This document shows, piece by piece, positions 11,369 to 23,755 of a stretch of DNA of 64,000 bases. Origin of the DNA: Strigops habroptila (Eukaryota > Chordata > Aves > Psittaciformes > Psittacidae); NCBI RefSeq assembly GCF_004027225.2, contig NC_046358.1:64527528-64591527 (forward strand), written 5' to 3'. The position numbers were made by a program, and so were the translations under genes. Numbering within the stretch: the first letter of the stretch is position 1; the number at the start of each line of letters is the position of its first letter. The notes beneath the pieces were generated by a model, which was given only the letters and a program-made list of their open reading frames with translations, did no database searches and was not told the origin of the DNA.

Positions 11369-14300
11369 CTAGGTCTCTCCTAACAAAATTAATCTAGCAT
11401 TTAAAATTATATATATAGATTTCATTCCTTTCAGGAAGCAATTGAAAACCCAGTCCTAAACCTCCAGATGCCAGGGACAGCAGAATTTTGAGCTACTGAT
11501 TTGAGAAACTGGAGCATACTTATCAAATCAAGTTTCTCCCCAACCAATAATTTAGTTGATTTAGTGGCTTAATGTCAGACTCTTCGCTTCTTGAAAAGTG
11601 GCCTGACACCAGCACTAGCTGGAATGACCATGCTCGTGTTAATTAAGTAGTTGTCAGAAAGTCTAAAGTCCTTCATTTGCTTTACCAGCATTTCAAACTG
11701 AATCATGGAAATCGAGTACTCTGGAACAAATAGAGGAGCAGACACCGCACAAGACTTGGAAATGAGTATGTGCCAAGAGAGAAGGCAGTCACCTATGCCT
11801 CCCAAGCCCCAGCTATTAAAAGGTGCCCTAGGTGGCAGAGAAAGCACAGAGGCAGAAACCTGTAGCAAAGCCTATGTTGAGAAACTGCCCCTCTTTCACC
11901 ACATGTGGGTCTCCCATATCTTCTTCTTTCTCTTCTCCACTCAAATGGACAGAATGACCAAAGCAAGCACTGGAGTCATCCCTCCAGCAGCAGGATGAGC
12001 AGCAGGCCTGGGCACACACACTGTGCAGCGGCTGGTGCTGCCTTTAAAACATTTCGCCATTATGGAGCAAAATCAGAAAACTGGAGTAAGCCAAACGGCC
12101 TTGCAACAAGTTTCCTGCTGAGAGCAATGGTGATCACCTTGCTGAGTCTACATATCCTCTTACTCAAGGCAGCCACGTTAACTGAGCTCAGGCACAGGCT
12201 CAAGCTCCTTCTCAGGCAGGCTCTGTTGTTTGCTCAAGGGACTCATGCTGAAATCAACATTATTTACAAATGGTTGCTCCCTTAAATTAAATGCTTGGTA
12301 GAAATGCTCCAGAAGTTATGCTACCAGTAAAAACAAATCATCTGCTCTTAAATCATGTGAGTTAATCAAATTACATGTGTTGTAAGTGAATTAATTCAGG
12401 CATCGCTGATGATAACATCTTTTTCACTGTTTATCTATATCAGATAAGGTATCCCATCACTGTGATCATAAAGATTGCTATTCGGAAAATAACAACAACA
12501 TTTGAACAGAAAGAGCATGGACCATACTAGCAACACTGGCATGTTCAACATACGCAATGTTGGGAAAAAGCAGTAATTGCTAAGAATCATTACTGACATG
12601 CTGCCTGCCCATTTTACAGGAGTACTGTCCACTTCAGGGATCTATTTAAGAGTATATTGAATGCTTATGTCACACAAAATAACAAGCCACCCAAAATCAC
12701 TGTTTCTGTTCTGGCTTCATGCAAAAGCAAGCTAAGCAATTTTTTCCTCCCCTTCTACAAAACATTTTCAGGTATGCTCAAAGTCATACACTCCAAAAAT
12801 TAAAACTGACTTTTAGAAAATGATCACATATACTGAACTTGACAAAATATGCTCTTTACCCGCATTTGTTTGAAAAAACTTACGATGGTACCAGAAGGTG
12901 AGCACCATCTAGAACTAAAAATCAGATCCAAAAGTTTTGCAAATAACTACTAATTGGAGTTTGAACTTGTTTCCTCCCGCTATTACCCATAGTGTGTTTG
13001 TAAACTAGAAACAAATTTAAGCTTTTTCAATACAACATGCAGAGAGATTGATTCATTTGTATTTTTAAGCAATATGTAATAAATCTGATGTCTCACTCAG
13101 CACTCTTCCTTCTTGCAGGTAATGAAAAACGCTGCTCATACTTTATGGCAACACAATTAAAACTAAATACTAATATCAAGCACTTCTGAAGTGCTTTAGG
13201 ATTCCTAAGTTTAACATGAATATGACAGATATAGTCAACAAGAAGCAGGAGAGAAGCTAATGCCTATATTACTTTAACTCTGTCGAAAATCCCTGCCTAC
13301 CTTCATCAAGGCCACACAGAAATCAGAATTTGTCTCCCTGGTGAGAACCTGCATTCTTAAACATGTAAATCAAAATACTAGTTTTAAACAGTTCATTAAG
13401 AGGGAACTTCCAGCAAAGCAGAAAACTCCAACTCAGCTTCTGTACTTGCAGAGAGAGGTTGCAATGCCTAATGCTACTGATGGCATTGGGTAGCTAACAG
13501 ACCTGGCTACACCTACACAAAGGTTTTAATTTCCAGTCCAGTAAAACATTTAGCACACGAATAATCCAGCTAAAGGCAATGAAATTATCCGTAAAGTTCA
13601 CAGCAAGCATATGCTGAAGTGCTTGCTTGGTTCGGAAATTCCTAATGACTTGACACACTTAATAGTTATTTAATTATTTTTAAACCATTGAACTCATTTA
13701 TAACTAAAATCTTACGGTTTTTCTTTATTTTCTATATACGATTTGTACAAATATTAAACAAATGTGTTTTGTGAACTAATTCTCTCTTCTGTTTCCCTTC
13801 CTTCAGAAAAATCACTTCCACGTTATTGCTGAAGCAAATTAAATCCTGGGTGTCTGTTTTATTTATTAACTGCATGATAATAGCATGAGCATAATACATT
13901 TGTCAAAGCCCTTCTCTACTGAACTGTAATTTCTGCTGTCAGCCTCTTTATGTTTGTATTCAAGATTCTAGTTGCCTTTGTTTCTTCGAACACACATAAG
14001 CACACATTTATATATTCTCCCAAAATATGTACAAATTCTATCTGTGAAGTGTTCCACAACACGCCCAACAAAGAATCATAACTACAGCAAACACACTTAG
14101 TCATTCTCTGCAAGTTTTATATGAATTATTTGAGAGATATAAGAATTCTCAGAAAATGTCACAATAATAACTGTTTTCTCTTTTTACACCATAATTATGA
14201 TTTGGAGCATTGCTTTTCTTATTTCACCCAAGCATACCACAACTCATGATTAAAATATGACAAATTTGATAGCATCCATTGCTGTAGGTTCATCCATAAC

Positions 14301-14916
14301 AGCAAACGTGCTCAGGGTACTGAGAGATCCCTTTTGCTCCATAAGCCTTTGTTTCTGAAAATAAGCTTTTATGTAAATAGAACTGCCACATGTGTCCCCC
14401 TTTTTTGCCTTTCTTGCCGTTAGCAAGAACACCAGCAATAATGTTTACTCTTTTTCTGTTAATGACTACATTTTGAAACAATTAGGATGGCATAAAGCTA
14501 GAAAGGCGGAATATCCCAGCTGAAAGCTGGTACTCACAAGACATCAAGAACCATTAAAAGCACAGCCAGCGTCAGAGAACAAAAGGCTAACACAGAGGAC
14601 ATGACTTTCAAATGTGTCCCCAACGCTATCATAGAAAAAAAGAAATTTGATTTTGTTCTGGTTTCATAACTAACTGTGATGCAGTAAACCTAAACAACTT
14701 CCAGCATTTCCCTGGTAAGTTTACTGGACCCAATACTAACAGAGTGCTCCTACCACGACTTGTCAGTAGATTCTCTTAAAAGGATGCTTGAGATAAAGTG
14801 CAGTACATGAGCTTTTCAAAGCATCAACATTTACCAAATTATTTGACAAATATGTTTTAAGGCTGTGCTGCTTCATTTTCCAAATAGCATGATGAACATC
14901 TGTAGAGCCCTCCACA

Positions 14917-14934
14917 GCCACACACACACACAAA
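14917..14934. repeat. Short (CA)n microsatellite
   Basis: About eight CA units in NELL1 intron 2. Confidence 0.85.
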
Positions 14935-15088
14935 CCTCACTCTCCTCCCACACATCTTGGCTTTGGTATTTTCCCCAATCCCCAGTAATAGGCTTCAAAA
15001 TTTCACCATTGTTACACACAACGAGACAAAGTGGAGAGAGAGGAGCCAGGCAGGTCTGAATGCCATCTGTAGATAGTCTTTCATCATC

Positions 15089-15435
15089 ATAGCAGCCTTC
15101 CAATATCTGAAGGGGGCCTACAAGGTTGCTGGAGAGGGAACTTCGTCAGGGACTGCAGCAATAAGACAAGGGGTGATGGGTTAAAACTTAAACAGGGGAA
15201 GTTCAGGTTAGATATAAGGAAGAAGTTCTTTACTGTGAGGGTGGTGAGGCACTGGAATGGGTTGCCCAGAGAAGTGGTAAATGCTGCATCCCTGGCAGTG
15301 TTCAAGGCCAGGCTGGACAGAGCCTTGGGTGACATGGTCTAGGGTTAGGTGTCCCTGCCCATGGCAGGGGGTTGGAACAAGATGATCTTGAGGTCCCTTC
15401 AAACCCAAACAATTCTATGATTCTATGATTCTATA
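15089..15435 (+). mobile_element. CR1 3' fragment
   Basis: From ATAGCAGCCTTCCAATATCT to three terminal ATTCTATG-type octamers. 5'-truncated and antisense to NELL1. Confidence 0.93.
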
Positions 15436-17083
15436 GAAGCAATGAATATTTAACCTCCAAGACCCAGTTTTATACGTGTTGCGCTCTCACGCAAAGATGC
15501 TACCTTCTTTGCTACCTTCCAGCTTACAAAAGATTTAAAAAAAATGAAAAGGGAAAATACAAAATAAGAAAAAATTAAAAATACAAGAAGGGGGGACATG
15601 ATACAGAACTAAGCTTTACAACACGAACTCGTCTGCTGTAGGAGGTATCTGTTCCCACTGATGCCAAACAGAAAACTCACAGCTTCGGAGGGAGGAGTCA
15701 CCCGTGTGTCCAAGGGGAGGATGGACTCAGGAAAATAATACATGCAGCTGCAGGGATTCTTAGCTATTTATTTACTATTTATAGCATACAGGACCAGTAG
15801 GAAACTCAGATGTAACTATGTAAGAAATGCTGTCACACACAAAGGGACAATAGGGGACAGAAAGACTGTACTGAGAGGTTTTTTGGGAGCCAAAACATCA
15901 GTGCTCAGCTACAGTATTTATTGCTCAAAAATAGTGACTGACGGATCCCTGTTGTCAGAACTAGAGAACCAATTTTGCTTTTTTAGCAAGTAGGTAACCC
16001 ATATACTTAAGGATTTAGATGAATGCTTTAGTGGACATCAGGTGCCAAAACCAATTTTTTTGTCTGCTCTATTAAAAAAAAAATGAAATAAATCTCCTGT
16101 TCTGCATTTTGTATTATTGAATAGGCCACAAAAGGCAAGGCAATCACATGCCATGATGCCATAAACGAGCACAGGGTGACATGATTACTTCACACCACTT
16201 AAGTGGCAAAAATGAAAACTTAAGAGGAAAAATTGTCCCCTTCATGTCATTTACACAGCCACACTGCAGGTGGCAAGATTAATCTAGAATTTGGCATAGA
16301 AGAAGTAGATTGAGGCCTTGAGTAGCATCTAATTTTTATTCTTGATAAGTAGTTGAAGACAACAGGATTTTTCACCACAGGAAATGGGCCATGCCTGCTT
16401 CTTGAATTAGGTCTGATTATATCTGCTTTTGTGTATTTGTAAAGGTACAAAATCTTAAAACAAAAACCCACCACATCATTGTATGTGTTTAAATTTGTGT
16501 GACAGTAATTTCAAATAACACCATTTCCTTTCAGGCAGAAGATGCAACTCTGCTTTGAATTAATGTAATCAAGTAGGACGAGGGTAAATATTCTTACCAA
16601 ATAGATATTAACACATTTCTACTAAAATTGGTTTAAAAACCAATTGGGATGAAAAACAACCATAATGGGCCACCTTGTTTCATTGCTTACAGTGAGAACT
16701 CAATCCTTCAGCGTTGCTTTTCCCCGCCTCTGCATTTCAAGTGGTTTTAACTCAGCAGTGCCAAGTAACACTCCAATTCTGCTCTCTTTTACCACAGCAT
16801 CTGTCCAGCAACCCGGAACTGAACTATCAGGTGCAAGGACTTGCCTTGAACTTGGCCAGGATACTCCACTGAGGGGTACTCAGCGCTGTTTCGCACAGCT
16901 CAGGTATCAAATCTACTTCACCTCAACTCCTCAGGGCTCTGAGTAGCGCCTGCGCCTGTCTGACCAGATGTTATAAAATGATATCCTTTTTCCTGTTTAA
17001 TACCCATTTACTAAATAAGTAGCTAATAAAACCTGATTACATGGAGTATGATATGACTTCAAAGTATCAGTTTGCCAAAAACC

Positions 17084-17231
17084 TGGCAGTGTTCAAGGCC
17101 AGGTTGGATGGGGCTTGGAGCAACCTTGGTCCAGTGGAAGGTGTCCCTGCCTGTGGCAGGGGGTTGGAACTAGATGAGCTTTAAGCTCCCTTCCAACTCA
17201 AACCAGTCTGGGACTCTATGAAAACTCTATG
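17084..17231 (+). mobile_element. Short CR1 3' fragment
   Basis: Contains CCTGGCAGTGTTCAAGGCCA, then GGTGTCCCTGCCTGTGGCAG, ending in altered octamers (GGACTCTATGAAAACTCTAT). Confidence 0.9.
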
Positions 17232-19424
17232 AAAAAGACAATTTTTGTTGTATTTCTGTTCTGATGAAGATACAAGAAGCTCAAACTGCTGTTCTTACTT
17301 TTATCTGAACTGATTTACTTTCATTGTAAGCACGTAGATGCTCACGCAGTGTGCAATGCTACACTTACTAGCAGTGTCAGAAACTAATTTCTGCATCCCT
17401 TCTCTGCCCACTGAAGAGCAGAGACCTTTTGCTTCCTTTCTGCTTATCTTCATTACAGGACTTCATCAACAGGTTGCCAGAAGCATTCGAGGCTTTTAGC
17501 ATACTACAGAAACACTGAAGTGCTTATCCCACTTCCCCTCTGTACTTATCACCCTGGCAATGAAGATAGACAAGTAGCACAATTATTGTCTCTCAGAAAA
17601 GCAAAAATAACTGCCAAGGACAGAGGCAGCGTGTGCTCAGAATTCTCTCCTGATCATTACAGACATGACAGGAAACCCAAAAAATGTCAAGTAACAGAAG
17701 GCAGCATGACAACATTCAGCATGGGAAAAGTAGAAATTGGTCACTGTCGTTTAATGTGACTAGGTTTCTATTTTAGCCAGCACTTACTTGGCTGGGGGGC
17801 AGGGGTGTCTGAAAAATGAGGATATGGAATGAGAAACTGCAAGGATTTTCAAGTTATACCTTCATCTATATGCTTGCTAAATGTTACTCCTGGGCAGGTT
17901 TCTAACGTAATTCAAACATTAAACAGGAGTGCAAACAGCCAACATTGGATGGGTATGTAAGTGCATTTTAAGAACTACTTCTGGGAACTCACAAAGTTAA
18001 CAGTAGTTTATGCATCATGAAAGCCTCAAAGCATTGTTCAATAATTATGTCTCAAGTGATCTTTAATTCCCTCCATTGAAGATGACTCATCTCACTCATT
18101 CCCTCCCAGCTCATTGCATTCCAACTCCGCATTATTTCTCTGTTCTGAAAATTGTCATTTTTGCAAAGGAAAAAAAAAAAATTACTTAGCCTAATGATTT
18201 AATAAAAAAAAAAATTACAAAACACATTAAAATATTACTTATATTAAATATATATATAAAAATGCTAGGTTAGACAGATGTTAGAGTTCAAGTGTCACAG
18301 GCAAACCTTGCTCAACCCTGCAGGATGTGTATTCCAGCACCATTCCTAATTACAGGATCACGCACCCACTTTCCAGAGGGTCCTTGTCTCAGGGCAAAAA
18401 GTAAAGAACAAAGAGGAAAACCTATTTACTTAACAAAGAAGGGTCTGAAGTTTTGCTTTATTTTTATTGTTCCTTGAACAGTATATCTACTGTATTCAAA
18501 TCCTTCTCTGAAGACAGAACAGACCATGACCAAGGTAATTATTCCAGCACTGCATCCAAGACCTCTACAAATATTAATTAATTCTTTTCACACCACTGTT
18601 GTTAGAGGAAAGGGCATTAGTACCTCAACTTTGCAAGTGAACAACCAATGCACAGCAAAATTAAAACTCCAAATCACTAAGAAGTTCTAAATCACTATTA
18701 AAAGCCCTATATTACTCATGTTGTATCCTCCAAAACCACTTGTTAAATATCAGCACGCATCACAGATACATTACAGCACTACCACATCTGAACTTTCAGC
18801 GCTTTTCCCTATTACGCTGCCCTAATGCTGCCTCTACCATAAGCAAACCTTTACCCAGTCCTACCCCCTTGGTTTAAGCCTCCAGTCCTCATGTTTCCCA
18901 ACCAGGCTCTAGCCCCTTACCTCTGTCTGCAGACTGCTCCTCCCAGCTGCTGCCCACAGCTCCCCTTACTGCTCTCTTCATCCCTGCACCTTTACTCCCT
19001 TCCCCTCAGGTCAAAGTCATTGTACAAGGAGCTGCCCTTGACACAGCTCCTCTGCCTGGCCATCACCAGCCCCCTTCCTGGCCTCCGGCTCCTGACCGCA
19101 GCTGTTTCTCTTCTCTCCCCATCTGAGGCTGTTTCCTTGCCCTGCCTGTCACAGTTAATCTCACCTGACTGCTCCTCACCACTACTGTCCAGCACCAGCT
19201 GGTATCCCTTCCTGGCACTCAGGGGAGCCCATTCATCCCAACTACATTATTGTCACTTTATGTGCCCAGTCCTTGCCCCTACATTTCCAGCTTTATTTCT
19301 TTCTCCTTTCCAGCTTCCACAATGCCCTGGGAAGGAAGTGGGGAAAGCGGGAGAAGCACTTGAGATCCCAAAAAGAGATGAAGACCTTGCTCTATGACCT
19401 GCTCATGGGCACAAGCTCAGAAAC

Positions 19425-19520
19425 TGTCCCTGCCAGAGTAGTCCCTTGCCATGGCAGGGGAGTTGGATCTAGATGATCTAAGGTCCTTTCCAACCTTAAC
19501 CATTCTATGATTCTGTGATA
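19425..19520 (+). mobile_element. Very short CR1 3' fragment
   Basis: The last ~95 bp of CR1: TGCCATGGCAGGGGAGTTGG, GGTCCTTTCCAACC and the terminal ATTCTATGATTCTGTG. It directly follows the pyrimidine-rich segment. Confidence 0.85.
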
Positions 19521-20112
19521 AATCACACTCTCCTCTATCCTCTTGGGTGCAGCCAGCCCAGCTGCTGGCATCTTATTTTAACTCCTATTTCAGTGGTGCT
19601 TTACAGAGAAACTTTGACAAAAGGCTGAAAGCACGGAGGGGACTCTGGCACATCTCTAGGATGGCAGGCAGCTGCCACAGTTCCTACGGGCCAGGCTGGA
19701 GCTCATAAATGCAGGAGGACATCCCAAGAGACGAGTGTGGAGGTCAGGCGAGGATCCTGCTCTCCCAAGCCATGGGATGAGCCGTATTTCTCATCACGCC
19801 ACAAACCCCCGTCATGGGGGAAGACTCACACTGGTTTGGTCCCCACCATCTCCAAATAGCCACAGGTCATGAGCCACCACCAAGGGCAAGCAGAGGTGCC
19901 CATCGCTGCCTTCAGAACCAGCAAGGCCCAAAAGTGGATCAGCTTTGAGTAAACCATCAGTACTGTTGGTGAGAGGAGGATCTCAGAGGAGGATCTCTCA
20001 GATCTCAGCAGAAGGAGAAGGGAAACAGCAACATTTAACAGCAAGGAAGCAGCAGCACCTGCAGTGTTACCACACGATAGGGGTGAGAGGCTGACCCACA
20101 CCTCAGATGTAG

Positions 20113-20166
20113 ATGCTATTTTGCTCACAATGCTATTTTTGCTTACAGATTATATTTTTGCTTACA
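20113..20166. repeat. Three-copy tandem repeat
   Basis: Three imperfect units of 17, 18 and 19 bp (ATGCTATTTTGCTCACA and variants ending TTGCTTACA). Confidence 0.85.
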
Positions 20167-20708
20167 AATATAAAGGCTTTTGATGTGACAGCAGCTGCCT
20201 TTCCCTCCTGAGGTCCCAGGAACCTGGGACAGGCGCCCCACAGACATCAACAGGGTAAAACCCACCGTGCCCTTGTGGAAACCAGCGCAGACCTGGCACA
20301 ACAAGAAACAGGGAACAAAGCTCACTCTTCCCTTCAAAGAAATAAAGCTCAATAAAGCACACAAGTTCAAAGAGCTGGCAGAGTTCCCATGAAGATAGAC
20401 CCGCACCATGTGGTCAAGCGCCGGCGCCTCTGTGAGGAGAGGTGGGAGCTGCCCTACCCAGACACAACCGGTTCCGGCCGCCCCACCTCAGGGCAGTGCT
20501 GGCCCCCCTTTCCACCTCTGAAGAGCCCATGCAGGCAGTGGGAAATACCTGGTAAAATGAAGAAACAGATGTTCCCTTCCTTCCCCTCCCAACTCCAGAA
20601 CTGAAGTTTATCTCTCCCACTCGCTGCAGACCTCCCTGCTGTCCACCCCAGGAAAGCAAAAACAACTGCCAAGAATGAGGCAATGTATGCTCACCATGTC
20701 AATGAACC

Positions 20709-20753
20709 AAGGTCCCTTCCAACCCAAACCATTCTAGGATTCTATGATCCTAT
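20709..20753 (+). mobile_element. Minimal CR1 3' tail
   Basis: Only about 45 bp: AAGGTCCCTTCCAACCCAAA followed by octamers ending GATCCTAT. Extreme 5' truncation or a deletion remnant. Confidence 0.8.
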
Positions 20754-22836
20754 AAAACCTCAGCCACAGCACACAGCTAACTGAGACTCGGGTGAGAGGA
20801 TGTTCACACACGGATGAGGAAGGCAGCTGCCTACTCACCCGGCCTTTGAATTTACAGAGTGCACTTCAGTGCTGAGGTACTGCCCCACACACATGGCCAG
20901 GGCATAACAAGTGTACCCCAGCGACTGTCCTAGCAGAAGCAGAGTTAACATTTCTGATATAAAGGGTATGTGCCCACTTCTGATGGCCAGGCCAAGTTAT
21001 GCAGTTCTCCCTATCCACCAATCTCAAAGCACACCAAAGCTGGCTATCAATCAAACCCCTTCTGCTTCGGCACCATGAAAGCTGCCTTTAGGACTCTGAA
21101 TCCTAGAGCAGGATCAGGAAAGACCTCTGGTCTCCAAGCACGGAATTAGCAAGTCAAGGAGGAAGGTGTCTAAAATGAAAAATTAGGATCTATAATACAC
21201 TAAGAGGAAACACTGACAGAACAGGTTGTACTGCATCTGGAAGCTCAAGTGAGTCTGTGGGGAGGCATCTCTACCCCCTCCTTGGTACTGCAGCTTTGCT
21301 CTCTCTTTTGGCCTGAAGCAGGATGGCTCTTTTATTTCAGGAACTCAACAAGATTCACTCTTCTCTCACAAAAGCATTGCCTTTCTCTGTGCTTTAAGAC
21401 GCTTGTTATTCTTTCACCTTTCCTGTTGGAGCCACGATTGAACAGAAAAGAACTCAGCAGTCCCCGGTACAAAGTAGGAAGAAGGAGAACGACTGAACTC
21501 TGTGCTGCAGGAGCTGCAGGCCACGTCTTTCTCTTATAAATCCAGCGGTTGTTTAATACAAGTAAAGAAACAGTCAAGGAAGAAAGGACTACATATAGCT
21601 AGACTTCGAACTGTACTTGGTGGTTTATTTTACAGAGTGCTTTACATAGTCTATGTAGTATAAAGACCATTCCTAATTTAAAGACTGACTTAGTTGAAAA
21701 ATACTGCCAGATTGCTAGGAAAGGGAACAGCAAAGCCTTAATAAACTTCTTGGGGAGACCGCTTTATATGTAACGGCTTTAAGCCTCTGTTAGCTCTAAA
21801 ATAGATGTTGAGAAAAGAGGAATTAAAAAGAAATAGGCATAGCTGACAGGTTGTAAAAGAAATAAGATTTTACTTTCCCAGCAAGAACTGAGCATAGAAC
21901 AAAAGTCAGACTGGTTAAGGTAATCACATAATTTAACAGCTAGGCTAAAAATTGGGTTCAGTCTATCTAGAAACAGGACGACCAGTTAGTCACCTCTTCC
22001 TGCCTTACTTATAATGGAAGTCTTTCTCTGCCACCAATCTCAAGATCCTACTGGGCTTTCTACCTACAGGGTCAAAACAAGCCCAGCTTCCCTGCTAGCT
22101 GAAACACAGAGCAGGACTGAGCTCCACTCCAGGGCCATGACTCAGGATTTCATTATAATCCTGTTTTAGGAATTTCAGTATCATTTCATCATGTTTGTAA
22201 GATACTATTTACGGATGTTTTTAACTCAGCATTTCTAAGATGTTATTGTAATGCACTAGATGGACAATTAATACTTTTCTTTGAGGTAGATTTCCCACCC
22301 ACCCCCAGAACTGCTTCCTAGAATTCTTTGGACCCCTGGTTGGAGGTAAGGAGATGTGGGGTCAGACACTTGGAACTTGGGTACCCCATTCCCCAAGAGC
22401 TCTCTACTCAAGAATCTCCACTCACCCTCCTTCGTCCCTTTTCTGCTAGAACAACCCATCCCAACACCAGGGCTTTTTTCCCACTCTTCATCATTCAAAT
22501 AAATAAAAGATAAATAATCAAGACACCACAATGTTAGGGATCTTTGCAGAACTGCCGTTACGAGTTAGATATCTACATTTCACCTAATTCAGTGCCAGCT
22601 CTTACACTGCTTTTTGGATTCCCTCATCCCCATTTCACAGAGAATGGAACTGAAACACAAAAATAATGGAACTGATCAATCAAAAATCCAGCTGAAATAC
22701 TCTAATAATCAAAGCCCAAGCCCAACAGGACCACTCAGATCACTATGCTTAATTACAGGTTTCTATGCTTTTGTGAATTAGGAACAAGTTTGCTTCCCAA
22801 AGGCAAGCCACATCTCTCAATTGCCACTTCAGTTCT

Positions 22837-23755
22837 ATCATAGAATCATAGAATAGTTAGGGTTGGAAAGGACCTTAACATCACCTAGTTCCAACCCCCC
22901 TGCCATGGGCAGGGACACCTCGCACTGAACCATGTGGCCCAAGGCTCTGTCCAACCTGGCCTTGAACACTGCCAGGGGTGGAGCATCCACAACCTCCCTG
23001 GGCAACCCATTCCAGTGCTTCACCACCCTCACTGTAAAGAACTTCTTCCTTATATCTAATCTAAACTTCCCCTGTTTAAGTTTTTTGTCCTACCTTGTCC
23101 TACCACTACAGTCCCTAAGGAAGAGTCCTTCCCCAGCATCCTTATAGACCCCCTTCAGATACTGGAAGGCTGCTATGAGGTCTCCACGCAGCCTTCTCTT
23201 CTCCAGGCTGAACAGCCCCAACTCTCTCAGCCTGTCTTCATATGGGAGGTGCTCCAGCCCTCTTATCATCCTCGTGGCCCTCCTCTGGACTCGCTCCAAC
23301 AGCTCCATGTCCTTTTTACGTTGAGGACACCAGAACTGTACGCAGTACTCCAAGTGAGGTCTCACAAGAGCAGAGTAGAGGGCCAGGATCACCTCCTTTG
23401 ACCTGCTGGTCACGCTTCTTTTGATGCAGCCCAGGATACGGTTGGCTTTCTGGGCTGCAAGCACACACTGAAGCCAGCTCATGTTAAGCTTCTCGTCAAC
23501 CAACACCCCCAAGTCCTTCTCTGCAGGGCTGCTCTGAATCTCTTCTCTGCCCAACCTGTAGCAGTGCCTGGGATTGCCCCGACCCAGGTGTAGGACCTTA
23601 CACTTGCCTTGGTTAAACTTCATAAGGTTGGCATCGGCCCACCTCACAAGCGTGTCAAGGTCCTTCTGGATGGCATCCCTCCCCTTCAGCGTATCAACCG
23701 AACCACACAGCTTGGTGTCGTCGGCAAACTTGCTGCGGGCGCACTCAATCCCACA
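22837..23755 (-). mobile_element. 5'-truncated CR1 with RT C-terminal remnant
   Basis: The 3' end begins with reversed octamers at 22837-22854. The open frame from 23752 down to about 23090 is uninterrupted and includes the RT box [11 protein letters not shown] (FADD at 23728-23717) and the CR1 ORF2 C-terminus ([16 protein letters not shown], then [17 protein letters not shown]). The element is truncated just upstream of the FADD box, so RT is incomplete. The clean frame suggests a younger copy than the others in this intron. Confidence 0.93.

Noticed and set aside
18891..19397. 168-codon plus-strand open frame as a possible gene
   Set aside because: Low-complexity Leu/Ser/Pro composition in a pyrimidine-rich stretch, no domain, and its 3' part runs to the CR1 tail. 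Kept only as an unexplained segment.
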